From assembly GCF_036245475.1 (NCBI RefSeq), contig NZ_BTPM01000002.1, positions 248,001 to 312,000 of the forward strand: a stretch of 64,000 nucleotides of DNA, given 5' to 3'. The first letter of the stretch is position 1. The number at the start of each line of letters is the position of its first letter. Source of the stretch: Vibrio sp. 10N. GTDB lineage: Bacteria; Pseudomonadota; Gammaproteobacteria; Enterobacterales; Vibrionaceae. Shown here one piece after another: positions 35,287 through 43,594 of the stretch. The position numbers and the translations under genes are program-made. A model generated the notes under the pieces. It did no database searches. It was given only the letters and a program-made list of their open reading frames with translations, and had not been told where the DNA came from.

Positions 35287-36594
35287 TTAAGTGTAGAGCG
35301 GGAAGCGAGCGCACAGCGCTTTCACTTCTTTACGTACGCGTTGCTCGACCTCTGGATTGCCTTCTGGGCTTTCCACTAGGCCGTCTAGCACGTCACCAAT
35401 CCACTCACCAATGAGTTTAAATTCTTCAGTACCGAAACCACGGGTGGTTCCAGCTGGCGTCCCTAAACGAATACCAGAAGTAATCATAGGTTTTTCTGTG
35501 TCGAACGGGATGCCGTTTTTGTTACATGTGATGCCGGCACGCTCTAAAGCTTCTTCTGCTTTGTTGCCTTTCAGTCCTTTTGGACGTAGGTCAACCAGCA
35601 TGAGATGAGTGTCAGTGCCGCCAGTCACGATGTCGCAACCGCGAGTTTGCAATACTTCAGAAAGTACTTTTGCGTTCGCGATCACTGAATCGATATAAGT
35701 TGAAAATTGTGGGCCTAGCGCTTCACCGAACGCGACTGCTTTTGCCGCAATCACGTGCATCAGCGGACCGCCTTGAAGGCCAGGGAATACCGCTGAGTTA
35801 ATTTTCTTAATGATGTCTTCGTGATTCGTTAGGATCATGCCACCACGAGGGCCGCGCAGTGTTTTGTGCGTTGTAGTAGTCACAACATGTGCGTGTGGCA
35901 GTGGGCTAGGGTGTGCACCTGTCGCAATCAGACCTGCGATGTGCGCCATGTCGACCATTAAGATTGCGCCAACTTCGTCCGCGATTTCACGGAACTTAGC
36001 GAAGTCGATAACGCGTGGAATCGCACTACCACCAGCGATGATCATTTTTGGCTTGTGTTCAACAGCTAGAGCACGTACGTCGTCGTAGTTAATCTCTAGA
36101 GTTTCTTTGTCCACACCGTATTGAACGGCATTAAACCACTTACCAGAAAGTGCAGGTCGAGCGCCGTGAGTCAGGTGACCACCCGCGTCTAGCGACATGC
36201 CCATGATGGTGTCGCCAGGTTGAAGTAGCGCCAGTTTTACTGCGCCATTGGCTTGAGCACCAGAGTGAGGTTGAACGTTTGCGTATTCGCACTTAAAAAG
36301 AGACTTTGCGCGTTCGATAGCGATAGCTTCTACGGTATCAACGTGCTCACAACCACCGTAATAACGACGGTTTGGGTAGCCTTCGGCGTATTTATTGGTT
36401 AGGCAAGTGCCTTGCGCTTGCATAACTGCTTTTGAAACGATGTTTTCAGAAGCAATCAGCTCGATTTGGTCGTTCTGGCGAGCGAACTCTGCTTGGATTC
36501 CGGTGAACACAGCGTCGTCTGTCGCAGACAGGTTGGTTGAGAAGAAGTTTTCTAGGCTGTGATTTGGATAGCTTTTTGAGTACTGAGCATTCAT
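35287..36594 (-). CDS. glyA: Serine hydroxymethyltransferase
   Basis: 435 residues from the ATG at 36594, which has GGAAGG upstream; a longer reading adds 46 residues of non-conserved sequence and is rejected. The pyridoxal-phosphate lysine is Lys244 in TTTHKTLRGPRGG. It interconverts serine and glycine with tetrahydrofolate and uses the methylene-THF made by the cleavage system. Probably a second glyA copy dedicated to glycine catabolism, since vibrios usually have another on the large chromosome (family knowledge, not seen here). First gene of the operon; the palindrome shared with gcvT lies upstream. Confidence 0.96.
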   Translation of the reverse strand: MNAQYSKSYPNHSLENFFSTNLSATDDAVFTGIQAEFARQNDQIELIASENIVSKAVMQAQGTCLTNKYAEGYPNRRYYGGCEHVDTVEAIAIERAKSLFKCEYANVQPHSGAQANGAVKLALLQPGDTIMGMSLDAGGHLTHGARPALSGKWFNAVQYGVDKETLEINYDDVRALAVEHKPKMIIAGGSAIPRVIDFAKFREIADEVGAILMVDMAHIAGLIATGAHPSPLPHAHVVTTTTHKTLRGPRGGMILTNHEDIIKKINSAVFPGLQGGPLMHVIAAKAVAFGEALGPQFSTYIDSVIANAKVLSEVLQTRGCDIVTGGTDTHLMLVDLRPKGLKGNKAEEALERAGITCNKNGIPFDTEKPMITSGIRLGTPAGTTRGFGTEEFKLIGEWIGDVLDGLVESPEGNPEVEQRVRKEVKALCARFPLYT

Positions 36595-36847
36595 GGCGGT
36601 AAACCTTCCATTGTTCAATCGACGTTTGTGTTTTTCATGGTGTCGATTGCGTCGTGTCTTAGTACTGTAAGAACAGATAACCTGTTCAAAACAGCGGCGC
36701 GAATTAGTCCCAATAAGTAGGACAAAAATCATTCAGTAAACGGGCTGTAGAGTAGTGCGTTTCCGTTGACTCGCCAGCGCGTAAGTGCATCTCTTCATCT
36801 AACAAGCCGATAACATACCTCTGTCAGCTCAAACAATCAATCAGAAA

Positions 36848-36871
36848 TTTCCTATAGGAAACACAGTTTCC
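36848..36871. promoter_or_regulatory. Operator-like double palindrome between glyA and the XRE-cupin gene
   Basis: TTTCCTATAGGAAA is a perfect 14-base palindrome at 36848-36861. It overlaps GGAAAC-ACA-GTTTCC at 36857-36871. The 11-base left part CTATAGGAAAC recurs exactly upstream of gcvT. It sits in the 369-base divergent region, about 95 bases before the XRE-cupin start and 255 before glyA. Confidence 0.7.
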
Positions 36872-36963
36872 GAAAATGTTACCGAGAGCACGCTTTATTT
36901 TTATACTTGGTCTTTAATATAGAAGTCGCTTCATGCAACAATGAATTTGCAAAACAGGAAGTC

Positions 36964-37605
36964 ATGAAAAAGAAGGATCGCATGTCAGAAGACATCTACG
37001 ATGAGTATCCGTCCTTAACGCTGGCCAGAGAGTCTGCGGACGAAAATATAGAACCTCTGAAACTGGGGGAGCGCATCAAGGACATTCGTTCTAAGATGGG
37101 GCTTACGCTTGAGGAAGCGAGCCAGCGAACAGGGCTTGCGCGCTCGACACTGAGCAAGATTGAAAACGAGCAGATTTCACCAACCTTTCAGGCGATGCAA
37201 AAACTGGCATCAGGCCTGCATATAGATATGCCCCAACTCTTTGAACCGCCAAAGAAAAAAGTGGCAACAGGTCGCCGCGATTTTACTAAGCGTGGAGAGG
37301 GGAAACCACACCCAACACCTACCTATGAACACGAGCTTCTGGCGACACAATTATCGAATAAAAAGATGATGCCATTCAAAAGCACGGTGAGAGCTCGCGC
37401 TTTTGAAGAATATAGCGATTGGGTAAGGCATGATGGAGAAGAGTTTTTGCTGATTCTTTCGGGTCAAGTGACCTTCTTTTCCGAGTTCTATGAACCGATG
37501 ACCATGAGCGAAGGGGACAGTGTTTACTACGACGCAAATATGGGTCACATGCTCATATCAACCAGTGAAGAAGACGCTCATATTCTTTGGGTGACGGCGA
37601 AATAA
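36964..37605 (+). CDS. XRE-family regulator with C-terminal cupin domain
   Basis: 213 residues from the ATG at 36964, with AGGAAG upstream. The helix-turn-helix covers about 33-87 (LGERIKDIRSKMGLTLEEAS, GLARSTLSKIENEQISPTFQ). A cupin fold follows at about 140-205 (EEFLLILSGQVTFFSEF, GDSVYYDANMGHMLIS). Such proteins sense a small molecule in the cupin and repress or activate neighbouring catabolic genes. It sits between the glyA-gcvHP operon and gcvT, and the same palindrome occurs before both, so it probably regulates glycine cleavage. The ligand could be glycine or serine, but this is inference. Confidence 0.88.
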   Translation: MKKKDRMSEDIYDEYPSLTLARESADENIEPLKLGERIKDIRSKMGLTLEEASQRTGLARSTLSKIENEQISPTFQAMQKLASGLHIDMPQLFEPPKKKVATGRRDFTKRGEGKPHPTPTYEHELLATQLSNKKMMPFKSTVRARAFEEYSDWVRHDGEEFLLILSGQVTFFSEFYEPMTMSEGDSVYYDANMGHMLISTSEEDAHILWVTAK

Positions 37606-37811
37606 TCATCAGTTGATTGAGTTTCGTATAATGAAAGCAAACGTTTGCTTTGTTGCGAAAATGCTCTGAACTAGCGCGGTTTTGACGGTAAGCTCGTCGA
37701 AATGGCGCTTTTTTATTGACTTTAATTCTGTGAATGGGATGTTAAATGTCACATTTTGCGGTGTTTGTATCTTGTTAAATGAGAAAAATACCCGCATCCT
37801 TGTTCACTATA

Positions 37812-37826
37812 GGAAACATGGTTTCC
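37812..37826. promoter_or_regulatory. Operator-like palindrome upstream of gcvT
   Basis: GGAAAC-ATG-GTTTCC, preceded by CTATA, shares CTATAGGAAAC and the GTTTCC half with the site at 36857. It lies about 165 bases before the gcvT start. Candidate second binding site of the XRE-cupin regulator. Confidence 0.7.
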
Positions 37827-37933
37827 TGATGGTGAACTCTTCACCACTCAGGTTACTTATTTTATGGATACCGATTGAATCCATCGAACATGTGTAAGTC
37901 AGTAAACTTGCGCAGATAAAGATAGTGAACCAC

Positions 37934-37973
37934 TCACCTTACAACAGGAGCAGGACTCACTGAAAGGTGGTCC
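37934..37973 (+). promoter_or_regulatory. Leader segment with two competing hairpins before gcvT
   Basis: GGAC-T-CACT pairs with GGTG-GTCC across a GAAA loop (37953-37973). Alternatively TCACCTT at 37934-37940 pairs with AAGGTGG at 37964-37970. Both use the same AAGGTGG segment, just before the ribosome site, so they exclude one another. Function is speculative. Confidence 0.35.
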
Positions 37974-37991
37974 AACCCAATGGAGATTACA

Positions 37992-39125
37992 ATGGCTCAA
38001 GAACAAGCAACCCAAGATCTATTGAAAACACCTTTGCATGCATTACACGTAAGTGTTGGCGCTAAGATGGTGCCATTTGCTGGCTACGATATGCCAGTAC
38101 AATACCCATTGGGTGTTAAGAAGGAGCACCTTCACTGTCGTGATGCTGCTGGATTGTTTGACGTGTCGCACATGGGACAAATTCGTCTGCACGGTGCAAA
38201 CGCCGCTAAAATCCTCGAAACATTGGTTCCTGTCGATATTATTGACCTGCCAGCGGGTAAACAGCGTTATGCGTTCTTTACTAATGAGCAAGGCGGCATC
38301 ATGGATGATCTCATGGTGGCAAACCTAGGCGATCATCTGTTTGTTGTCGTCAACGCGGCATGTAAAGAGCAGGACATTGCTCACCTTCAAGCGCACCTTG
38401 ATGAAGGTGTTGAGATGGAAGTGATCGAAGACCGTGCGTTGCTTGCACTGCAAGGCCCTAAAGCAGCTGAAGTTTTGGCTCGTATTCAGCCTGAAGTGGC
38501 TGAGATGCTGTTTATGGATGTTCGTAAGTTGGATATTAATGGTGTTGAGTGCATTGTTAGCCGCTCTGGTTACACGGGTGAAGATGGTTACGAAATCTCA
38601 GTACCGTCGGAGAATGCAGAAGCGCTTGCTCAAGCACTAACAGAATATGAAGAAGTAGAGTGGATTGGTCTTGGTGCTCGTGACTCCTTACGCCTTGAGT
38701 GTGGTCTGTGCTTGTACGGCCATGATCTAGACACAACGACCACGCCAGTAGAAGCAAGCCTACTGTGGGGCATTCAGAAAGTACGTCGTAATGACGGCGA
38801 GCGCGCAGGTGGCTTCCCAGGTGCAGATATCGTTCTAAACCAAATCGAAACTAAAGATGTGGCTCGCAAGCGTATTGGTCTGATTGGTCAAACTAAAGCG
38901 CCAGTGCGTGAAGGCGCGAAACTGTTTGATGCTGATGACAACGAAATTGGTATCGTAACCAGTGGTACAGCAGGTCCAACTGCTGGAAAACCAGTATCTA
39001 TGGGTTACGTGAAGACTGAGTTTGCGGCAATTGGCACAGAAGTGTTTGCAGAAGTACGTGGTAAGAAACTGGCAATGACGGTAGAGAAGATGCCGTTTGT
39101 GCCTCAGCGTTATTACCGCGGCTAG
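37992..39125 (+). CDS. gcvT: Glycine cleavage system aminomethyltransferase, T protein
   Basis: 377 residues, starting at the ATG at 37992 with GGAG 7 bases upstream rather than the ATG at 37980. The family fold is complete: MVPFAGYDMPVQYP, DVSHMGQIRLHG, SRSGYTGEDGYEIS and GLGARDSLRLECGLCLYGHD, the last including the folate site. It transfers the methylene group from the H protein to tetrahydrofolate and releases ammonia. It is separated from gcvHP by the regulator gene and transcribed the opposite way. Terminator at 39184. Confidence 0.97.
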   Translation: MAQEQATQDLLKTPLHALHVSVGAKMVPFAGYDMPVQYPLGVKKEHLHCRDAAGLFDVSHMGQIRLHGANAAKILETLVPVDIIDLPAGKQRYAFFTNEQGGIMDDLMVANLGDHLFVVVNAACKEQDIAHLQAHLDEGVEMEVIEDRALLALQGPKAAEVLARIQPEVAEMLFMDVRKLDINGVECIVSRSGYTGEDGYEISVPSENAEALAQALTEYEEVEWIGLGARDSLRLECGLCLYGHDLDTTTTPVEASLLWGIQKVRRNDGERAGGFPGADIVLNQIETKDVARKRIGLIGQTKAPVREGAKLFDADDNEIGIVTSGTAGPTAGKPVSMGYVKTEFAAIGTEVFAEVRGKKLAMTVEKMPFVPQRYYRG

Positions 39126-39183
39126 TTGATCTTCAGCGTAGATTGACGGCTAGGTTTATTTCCTAAATCTGAGAGCCACCCCA

Positions 39184-39214
39184 AAGCACCACTGTCATCC
39201 AGTGGTGCTTTTTT
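39184..39214 (+). terminator. Rho-independent terminator after gcvT
   Basis: Arms AAGCACCACTG and CAGTGGTGCTT with a TCATC loop and a T run. Confidence 0.9.
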
Positions 39215-39346
39215 GTATGAACTTTGTCATGCTGTGAGTAGTGTAAAAAAACGTGGCAATTAAGATAGTTACTATTGGACGTACACTGATATACGACGCT
39301 ACTTATCACGTAGCATTACGATACACATGACAAGGAGTACCGTTTC

Positions 39347-40402
39347 GTGTTTCGACGCTCTTTTACCCGTGGTGCAATCGCCGCTGCGGTTTTATCGACC
39401 AGTTTTTTCTCACTTCATTCTCATGCAGACTCAATGACTGCTACTGAAAATAGTACGTCGGTTGCACCATACATCGTTAATGGAAATGTGGCCGAAATCG
39501 ATGACTATCGTTCATTTGTGTCTTTGTTTTCGGATCCCGTTGCCTATACCGATTACTCGCTTGAAGGGCCGCTTTGTGGCGGTACTTTACTCAGTCCAGA
39601 CTATGTATTGACCGCTGCGCATTGTTTTTACGGCAATGACAATGCCGCTCGCTGGAACCAACTGTTTACTGTTGCGGTTACCAAGCTACAGAATACCGAT
39701 AATGCCGCCAGTGCCGAGCGATTACGCATTGCTGAAATCTATCTCCACCCGGATTACCGAGACGGAGAAGATTATCTTTGGCGCAATGACATTGCGATTT
39801 TGAAACTAGAAACGTCAGCCTCACTTGGCGAACCGGTCAGCTACGGTTCACAAAGCGATTATCGCTACCAGCCAGCAAGTTTTGTGGCAGTAGGGCATGG
39901 TGATACCCGCTCTCACGAAGATGATTCTACGCAGTTACTTGAGGTGGCACTTAATTATGTTAGCAATAGCCAATGCGATATTTTCGGTTTGAACGGCGTA
40001 CGCGATGACTATATCTGTTTTTCTGGCAGCTATAGTGACGTAACTAAGTTGAATGGTGGCACTTGCCAAGGAGATTCCGGCGGACCTGTGTACTGGAACG
40101 ATAACGGACATTTAGTGCAAGTTGGTATCACCAGCTTTGGCCCTTCAAAATGTGGCGACCCTGATCTCCCAGTAACTTCTGTGTTTACCGAAGTATCACA
40201 GCATTACGATTGGATTGAAAGTGTGTTAGCCGGGCACGAGGCGCCAACTTATCAACCCACAGAACAACAGCGTGTTGAGTTTGGCGAAACAGTATCACCT
40301 AAACCCAATACATCGACAGAGAGTGGCAGCGGTGGCGGTGGCAGCGTACCTTGGTTATTCGCCGCGCTTCTCGCCTGTGTTGGTTGGTTGAGACGAAAGT
40401 GA
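39347..40402 (+). CDS. Secreted S1 serine protease with GlyGly-CTERM tail
   Basis: 351 residues, GTG start with AAGGAG 9 bases upstream. A signal peptide ends near HSHA-D. The protease domain begins at IVNG (43-46) and has His92 (TAAHC), Asp148 (RNDIAIL) and Ser244 (CQGDSGGP). The C-terminus is a Gly/Ser linker, one hydrophobic helix and WLRRK: the GlyGly-CTERM signal processed by rhombosortase after type II secretion, as for Vibrio cholerae VesB. The position equivalent to trypsin Asp189 is Gly238, so cleavage after Lys/Arg is not expected. Probably a tandem duplicate of the next gene. Confidence 0.92.
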   Translation: MFRRSFTRGAIAAAVLSTSFFSLHSHADSMTATENSTSVAPYIVNGNVAEIDDYRSFVSLFSDPVAYTDYSLEGPLCGGTLLSPDYVLTAAHCFYGNDNAARWNQLFTVAVTKLQNTDNAASAERLRIAEIYLHPDYRDGEDYLWRNDIAILKLETSASLGEPVSYGSQSDYRYQPASFVAVGHGDTRSHEDDSTQLLEVALNYVSNSQCDIFGLNGVRDDYICFSGSYSDVTKLNGGTCQGDSGGPVYWNDNGHLVQVGITSFGPSKCGDPDLPVTSVFTEVSQHYDWIESVLAGHEAPTYQPTEQQRVEFGETVSPKPNTSTESGSGGGGSVPWLFAALLACVGWLRRK

Positions 40403-40440
40403 ACGGCTAGCTAGCCAAGTGTTTAGCCCTATCTAAATAG

Positions 40441-40469
40441 AACGTCGAGTACTCTGCTCGGCGTTTTTT
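40441..40469 (+). terminator. Rho-independent terminator between the two protease genes
   Basis: AACGTCGAG pairs with CTCGGCGTT (one G-T pair), followed by a T run. The two proteases are therefore separate transcripts. Confidence 0.8.
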
Positions 40470-40594
40470 ATTGCCTTTGACTCATTGCTAAGAAATACCT
40501 AATCGAGTCCACGAGTTCCTTCGTAACACTCTATACTGAAAGTGAGAGATACATCACGTTAACTCCCGCGAATTATTCAGAAAGGAGATTCCGA

Positions 40595-41719
40595 ATGAAT
40601 CGAAACGTGAAATTTTGGTTGTTGGCGTTATCGGTTCTGCCACTCACTTTTGTGGCGGGCAAGGTTTACTCTAACATCGGTGAGTCGGAGCCAGTGTCCG
40701 GCACGGCATCCTCTGTCGATATCGCGCCGATGATCGTCAACGGCACCAACGCATCTATCTCAGATTTTCCCTCTTTCGTTAGCCTTTTTATTGATTCTTT
40801 GGAATACGACGGACGCTACTCTTCAGGTGCATATTGTGGCGGCACTCTGCTTGATAGTCGTCATGTGATGACAGCGGGGCATTGCTTGTCGAGCTACAAC
40901 AGTTATGACCAAGGTGCTGTGCTGTTCACCAGCGCGGTGGCTGGGCTTGAAAATGAAAACGACTTTCTCAATGCAGAGAAACGTCGCGCGGAAGCCGTAT
41001 TTTTTCATCCTAACTTTGAAAACAACATAACTAAGCTGTTACCTAACGATATCGCGATCATTCGTTTAGAAAGCCCTATCTCAGGAGGAAGCGCGGTGAC
41101 TCGAGCGACGGCAGTGGAGTCAGAACAATACAGGAGTCGACTTGCGTCATTTGTTGCTTTAGGACATGGGAATGTGGAGAGTGGCGTTGAAGGCACCAGT
41201 ATTCTACAGCGAGCGGATTTGTTTTGGGTGACCAATTTGACATGTGCTAATAATTTCACCAACGGTAACTACCTAACCGATAAGCAGATCTGCTTTAGTG
41301 GTAGCAAATCCGTAGCTAACGGTTTAAAAGCAGGAACATGCCAAGGAGATTCTGGAGGGCCGATCTACTGGAATGATAATGGCGCGTTCAAGCAGGTAGG
41401 GATCACCAGTTTTGGCCCTGCCGAGTGCGGTGATGCGGCGTCAGCAGTGACCTCTGCCTACACTGAGATTGCCGATTATGCCAGTTGGATTGATAGCGTG
41501 CTCAGTGGGCAGCGAACACCAACAGTGATTGTGACCGAGCAAGATCGCATTGACTATTTGGGTGTTAATGGCCGGGTGATATTCCAAGGAGGTAGCACAA
41601 CTACAGGTGGCGGTGACGGCGGGGGAGGTGCTTTGTCGTGGTGGCTATCGTTAAGTTTAATGTCGCTGGGGTGGATGCGTAGGCGTCACAACAGGCCGTT
41701 GTATAGCATAAAAAATTAG
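40595..41719 (+). CDS. Secreted S1 serine protease with GlyGly-CTERM tail, second copy
   Basis: 374 residues, with AAAGGAG before the ATG. N-terminal signal segment (FWLLALSVLPLTFVAG), mature start IVNG at 47-50, and triad His96 (TAGHC), Asp152 (NDIAII), Ser253 (CQGDSGGP). The tail GGGDGGGGALSWWLSL is a GlyGly-CTERM signal, with RRR after the helix. The residue matching trypsin 189 is Gly247, as in the first copy, so both likely cut after non-basic residues. It differs from the first copy in length and in the region between residues 165 and 235. No rhombosortase gene is in the window. Confidence 0.92.
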   Translation: MNRNVKFWLLALSVLPLTFVAGKVYSNIGESEPVSGTASSVDIAPMIVNGTNASISDFPSFVSLFIDSLEYDGRYSSGAYCGGTLLDSRHVMTAGHCLSSYNSYDQGAVLFTSAVAGLENENDFLNAEKRRAEAVFFHPNFENNITKLLPNDIAIIRLESPISGGSAVTRATAVESEQYRSRLASFVALGHGNVESGVEGTSILQRADLFWVTNLTCANNFTNGNYLTDKQICFSGSKSVANGLKAGTCQGDSGGPIYWNDNGAFKQVGITSFGPAECGDAASAVTSAYTEIADYASWIDSVLSGQRTPTVIVTEQDRIDYLGVNGRVIFQGGSTTTGGGDGGGGALSWWLSLSLMSLGWMRRRHNRPLYSIKN

Positions 41720-41771
41720 CTGCGAGGGCAGCGCTAATTAAAAATGCCATATTCGTGGGGGTTGGCATTGT

Positions 41772-41796
41772 GCCCAAACAGTCAAACTGTTTGGGC
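41772..41796. terminator. Hairpin between convergent protease and fruA genes
   Basis: GCCCAAACAGT and ACTGTTTGGGC flank a CAA loop. No T run on the fruA (minus) side, so it may be a stabilising stem or weak terminator. Confidence 0.55.
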
Positions 41797-41804
41797 TAAG
41801 GTAG

Positions 41805-43538
41805 TTAAGCCGCTGCTAACGCTTTGTCATCTGAACGACGCTTTAGGAACGCATAAGTAAAGCCTGTCACTGCAGTACCCGCTGCAATCGCTACTAGGTA
41901 CATTAGTACTGGTGAGATGGCACCTGGAATAAGCAGTACGAACAGACCACCATGCGGAGCCATAAGCTTAGCGCCAACTAGCATAGAAAGTGCGCCAGTT
42001 AGTGCACCACCCGCCATACAAGCTGGGATAACGCGTACTGGATCTTTCGCAGCAAATGGAATCGCACCTTCAGAGATAAAGCACATACCTAGCACGAAAG
42101 ATGCTTTGCCTGCTTCACGCTCACCTGCTTCAAACCTGTCTTTAGCTAGGAATGTCGCCAGACCCATACCAAGCGCAGGTACCATACCCGCTGCCATGAT
42201 AGCTGCCATAGGAGCGTATGTTTGAGAAGCCAGAAGACCAACACCAAAGGTGTAAGCGGCTTTGTTTACTGGACCACCCAAATCGAAACACATCATCGCG
42301 CCAAGAAGCACACCAAGTAGAACTGCATTCGCGCTACCCATGTTGTTCAGGAAGTCAGTTAGGGCTGCCATAATGCCAGATACCGGACCGCCAACGATGT
42401 AAATCATCACAAGGCCTGTGAACAAGCTAGCCACAAACGGAATGATTAAGATAGGTTTCAACGCTTCCATTGATTGTGGAAGGCTTACTTTATCGGCAAT
42501 CAGTTTCGCTGAGTAACCCGCTAGGAAACCAGCGACAATACCACCTAGGAAACCCGCGCCAGTTGAGCTTGCTAACATGCCGCCAATTAGACCAGGAGCT
42601 AGACCCGGACGGTCAGCAATTGAGAACGCGATGTAACCCGCGAGTACTGGAATCATCAAAGCGAACGCGCTACCACCACCAATGGTCATGAGCGCTGCCG
42701 CTAGGGTGCCTTCTTCTTTAAATGCTTCGATACCGAATACAAACGACAGAGCGATGATCAAACCACCTGCGACAACCACTGGAAGCATGTGAGATACACC
42801 GGTCATAAGGTGCTTATACACACCTTTCTTCTCTTCGGTTGCACCTGACTGACTTGCGCCAGCAGTGTGTTTATAAGGAGAGGCATCAACAAACGCTTTG
42901 TTGATCTCTTGTTCGGTTTTTTTAAGAGCAAGGCCAGTACTGGTTTTGTACATAGGTTTGCCGTCAAAACGATCCAGTGGAACTTCAATATCTGCTGCGA
43001 TAATAACCAGATCCGCATCGGCAATTTCTTGGGCCGTCAGTTGGTTCTTCGCACCTACAGAGCCACGAGTTTCCACTTTAATGGTGTGACCCATGCGCTT
43101 AGCTTCGTCTTCAAGAGCTTCTGCCGCCATGAAGGTGTGCGCCACGCCAGTAGGGCAGGCTGTGATAGCCACGATTTTTTTCGCGCTGCTTGATGTGTCT
43201 GCTGTCGCAGTAACAGCTACACCTTGCTCTATCTCGGTCGCTTTTTCGATAGCATCAGCAAGGAATGCTTTTGGATCCGATGTGCACTCGGAGATGCTCG
43301 CTTGATAGACTTTTTTGCCTACAAAGCGCTGAGTATCCACTGGCGCGTTAGCGGCCACAATAATAACGTCAGACTCGTTGATTTGAGCTTCTGTCAGAGT
43401 TTGTGTTTCCACCACACTAGAATGACACTCAACATTCGCTTCGTGTCCGAGTGCTTTTGCAGCTTGGTCTAAAAGACCTGCCGCGATAATGCTGTTTGCT
43501 ACGCCACTAGGGCAAGCGGTAATAATTGAAATTTTCAT
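41805..43538 (-). CDS. fruA: Fructose PTS permease, EIIB'BC
   Basis: 577 residues from the ATG at 43538, with GAAGG upstream. Two successive EIIB domains are present: B' with Cys9 (ITACPSGVANS) and B with Cys128 (ITACPTGVAHTFMAAEAL). The EIIC membrane domain follows (YKHLMTGVSHMLPVVVAGG, GGPVNKAAY). It imports and phosphorylates fructose to fructose 1-phosphate. Unlike Escherichia coli FruA as I recall it, the B' domain here keeps its cysteine. Last gene of fruBKA; phosphate comes from FruB. Confidence 0.95.
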   Translation of the reverse strand: MKISIITACPSGVANSIIAAGLLDQAAKALGHEANVECHSSVVETQTLTEAQINESDVIIVAANAPVDTQRFVGKKVYQASISECTSDPKAFLADAIEKATEIEQGVAVTATADTSSSAKKIVAITACPTGVAHTFMAAEALEDEAKRMGHTIKVETRGSVGAKNQLTAQEIADADLVIIAADIEVPLDRFDGKPMYKTSTGLALKKTEQEINKAFVDASPYKHTAGASQSGATEEKKGVYKHLMTGVSHMLPVVVAGGLIIALSFVFGIEAFKEEGTLAAALMTIGGGSAFALMIPVLAGYIAFSIADRPGLAPGLIGGMLASSTGAGFLGGIVAGFLAGYSAKLIADKVSLPQSMEALKPILIIPFVASLFTGLVMIYIVGGPVSGIMAALTDFLNNMGSANAVLLGVLLGAMMCFDLGGPVNKAAYTFGVGLLASQTYAPMAAIMAAGMVPALGMGLATFLAKDRFEAGEREAGKASFVLGMCFISEGAIPFAAKDPVRVIPACMAGGALTGALSMLVGAKLMAPHGGLFVLLIPGAISPVLMYLVAIAAGTAVTGFTYAFLKRRSDDKALAAA

Positions 43539-43594
43539 AGGTTCGACCTTCGTGTCCATTTGCCACAAGAATCTAAGCCAAAGGCTTAGGTAAA

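Noticed and set aside
35287..36732. N-terminally extended glyA
   Set aside because: The upstream 46 codons are not typical of the family and lack a ribosome site; the ATG at 36594 is preferred.
37606..37991. Glycine riboswitch upstream of gcvT
   Set aside because: A glycine riboswitch is expected before gcvT in some vibrios, but the aptamer core (GGAGAG and CCGAAGG style motifs) is not present. Only the XRE palindrome and the competing hairpins are seen.
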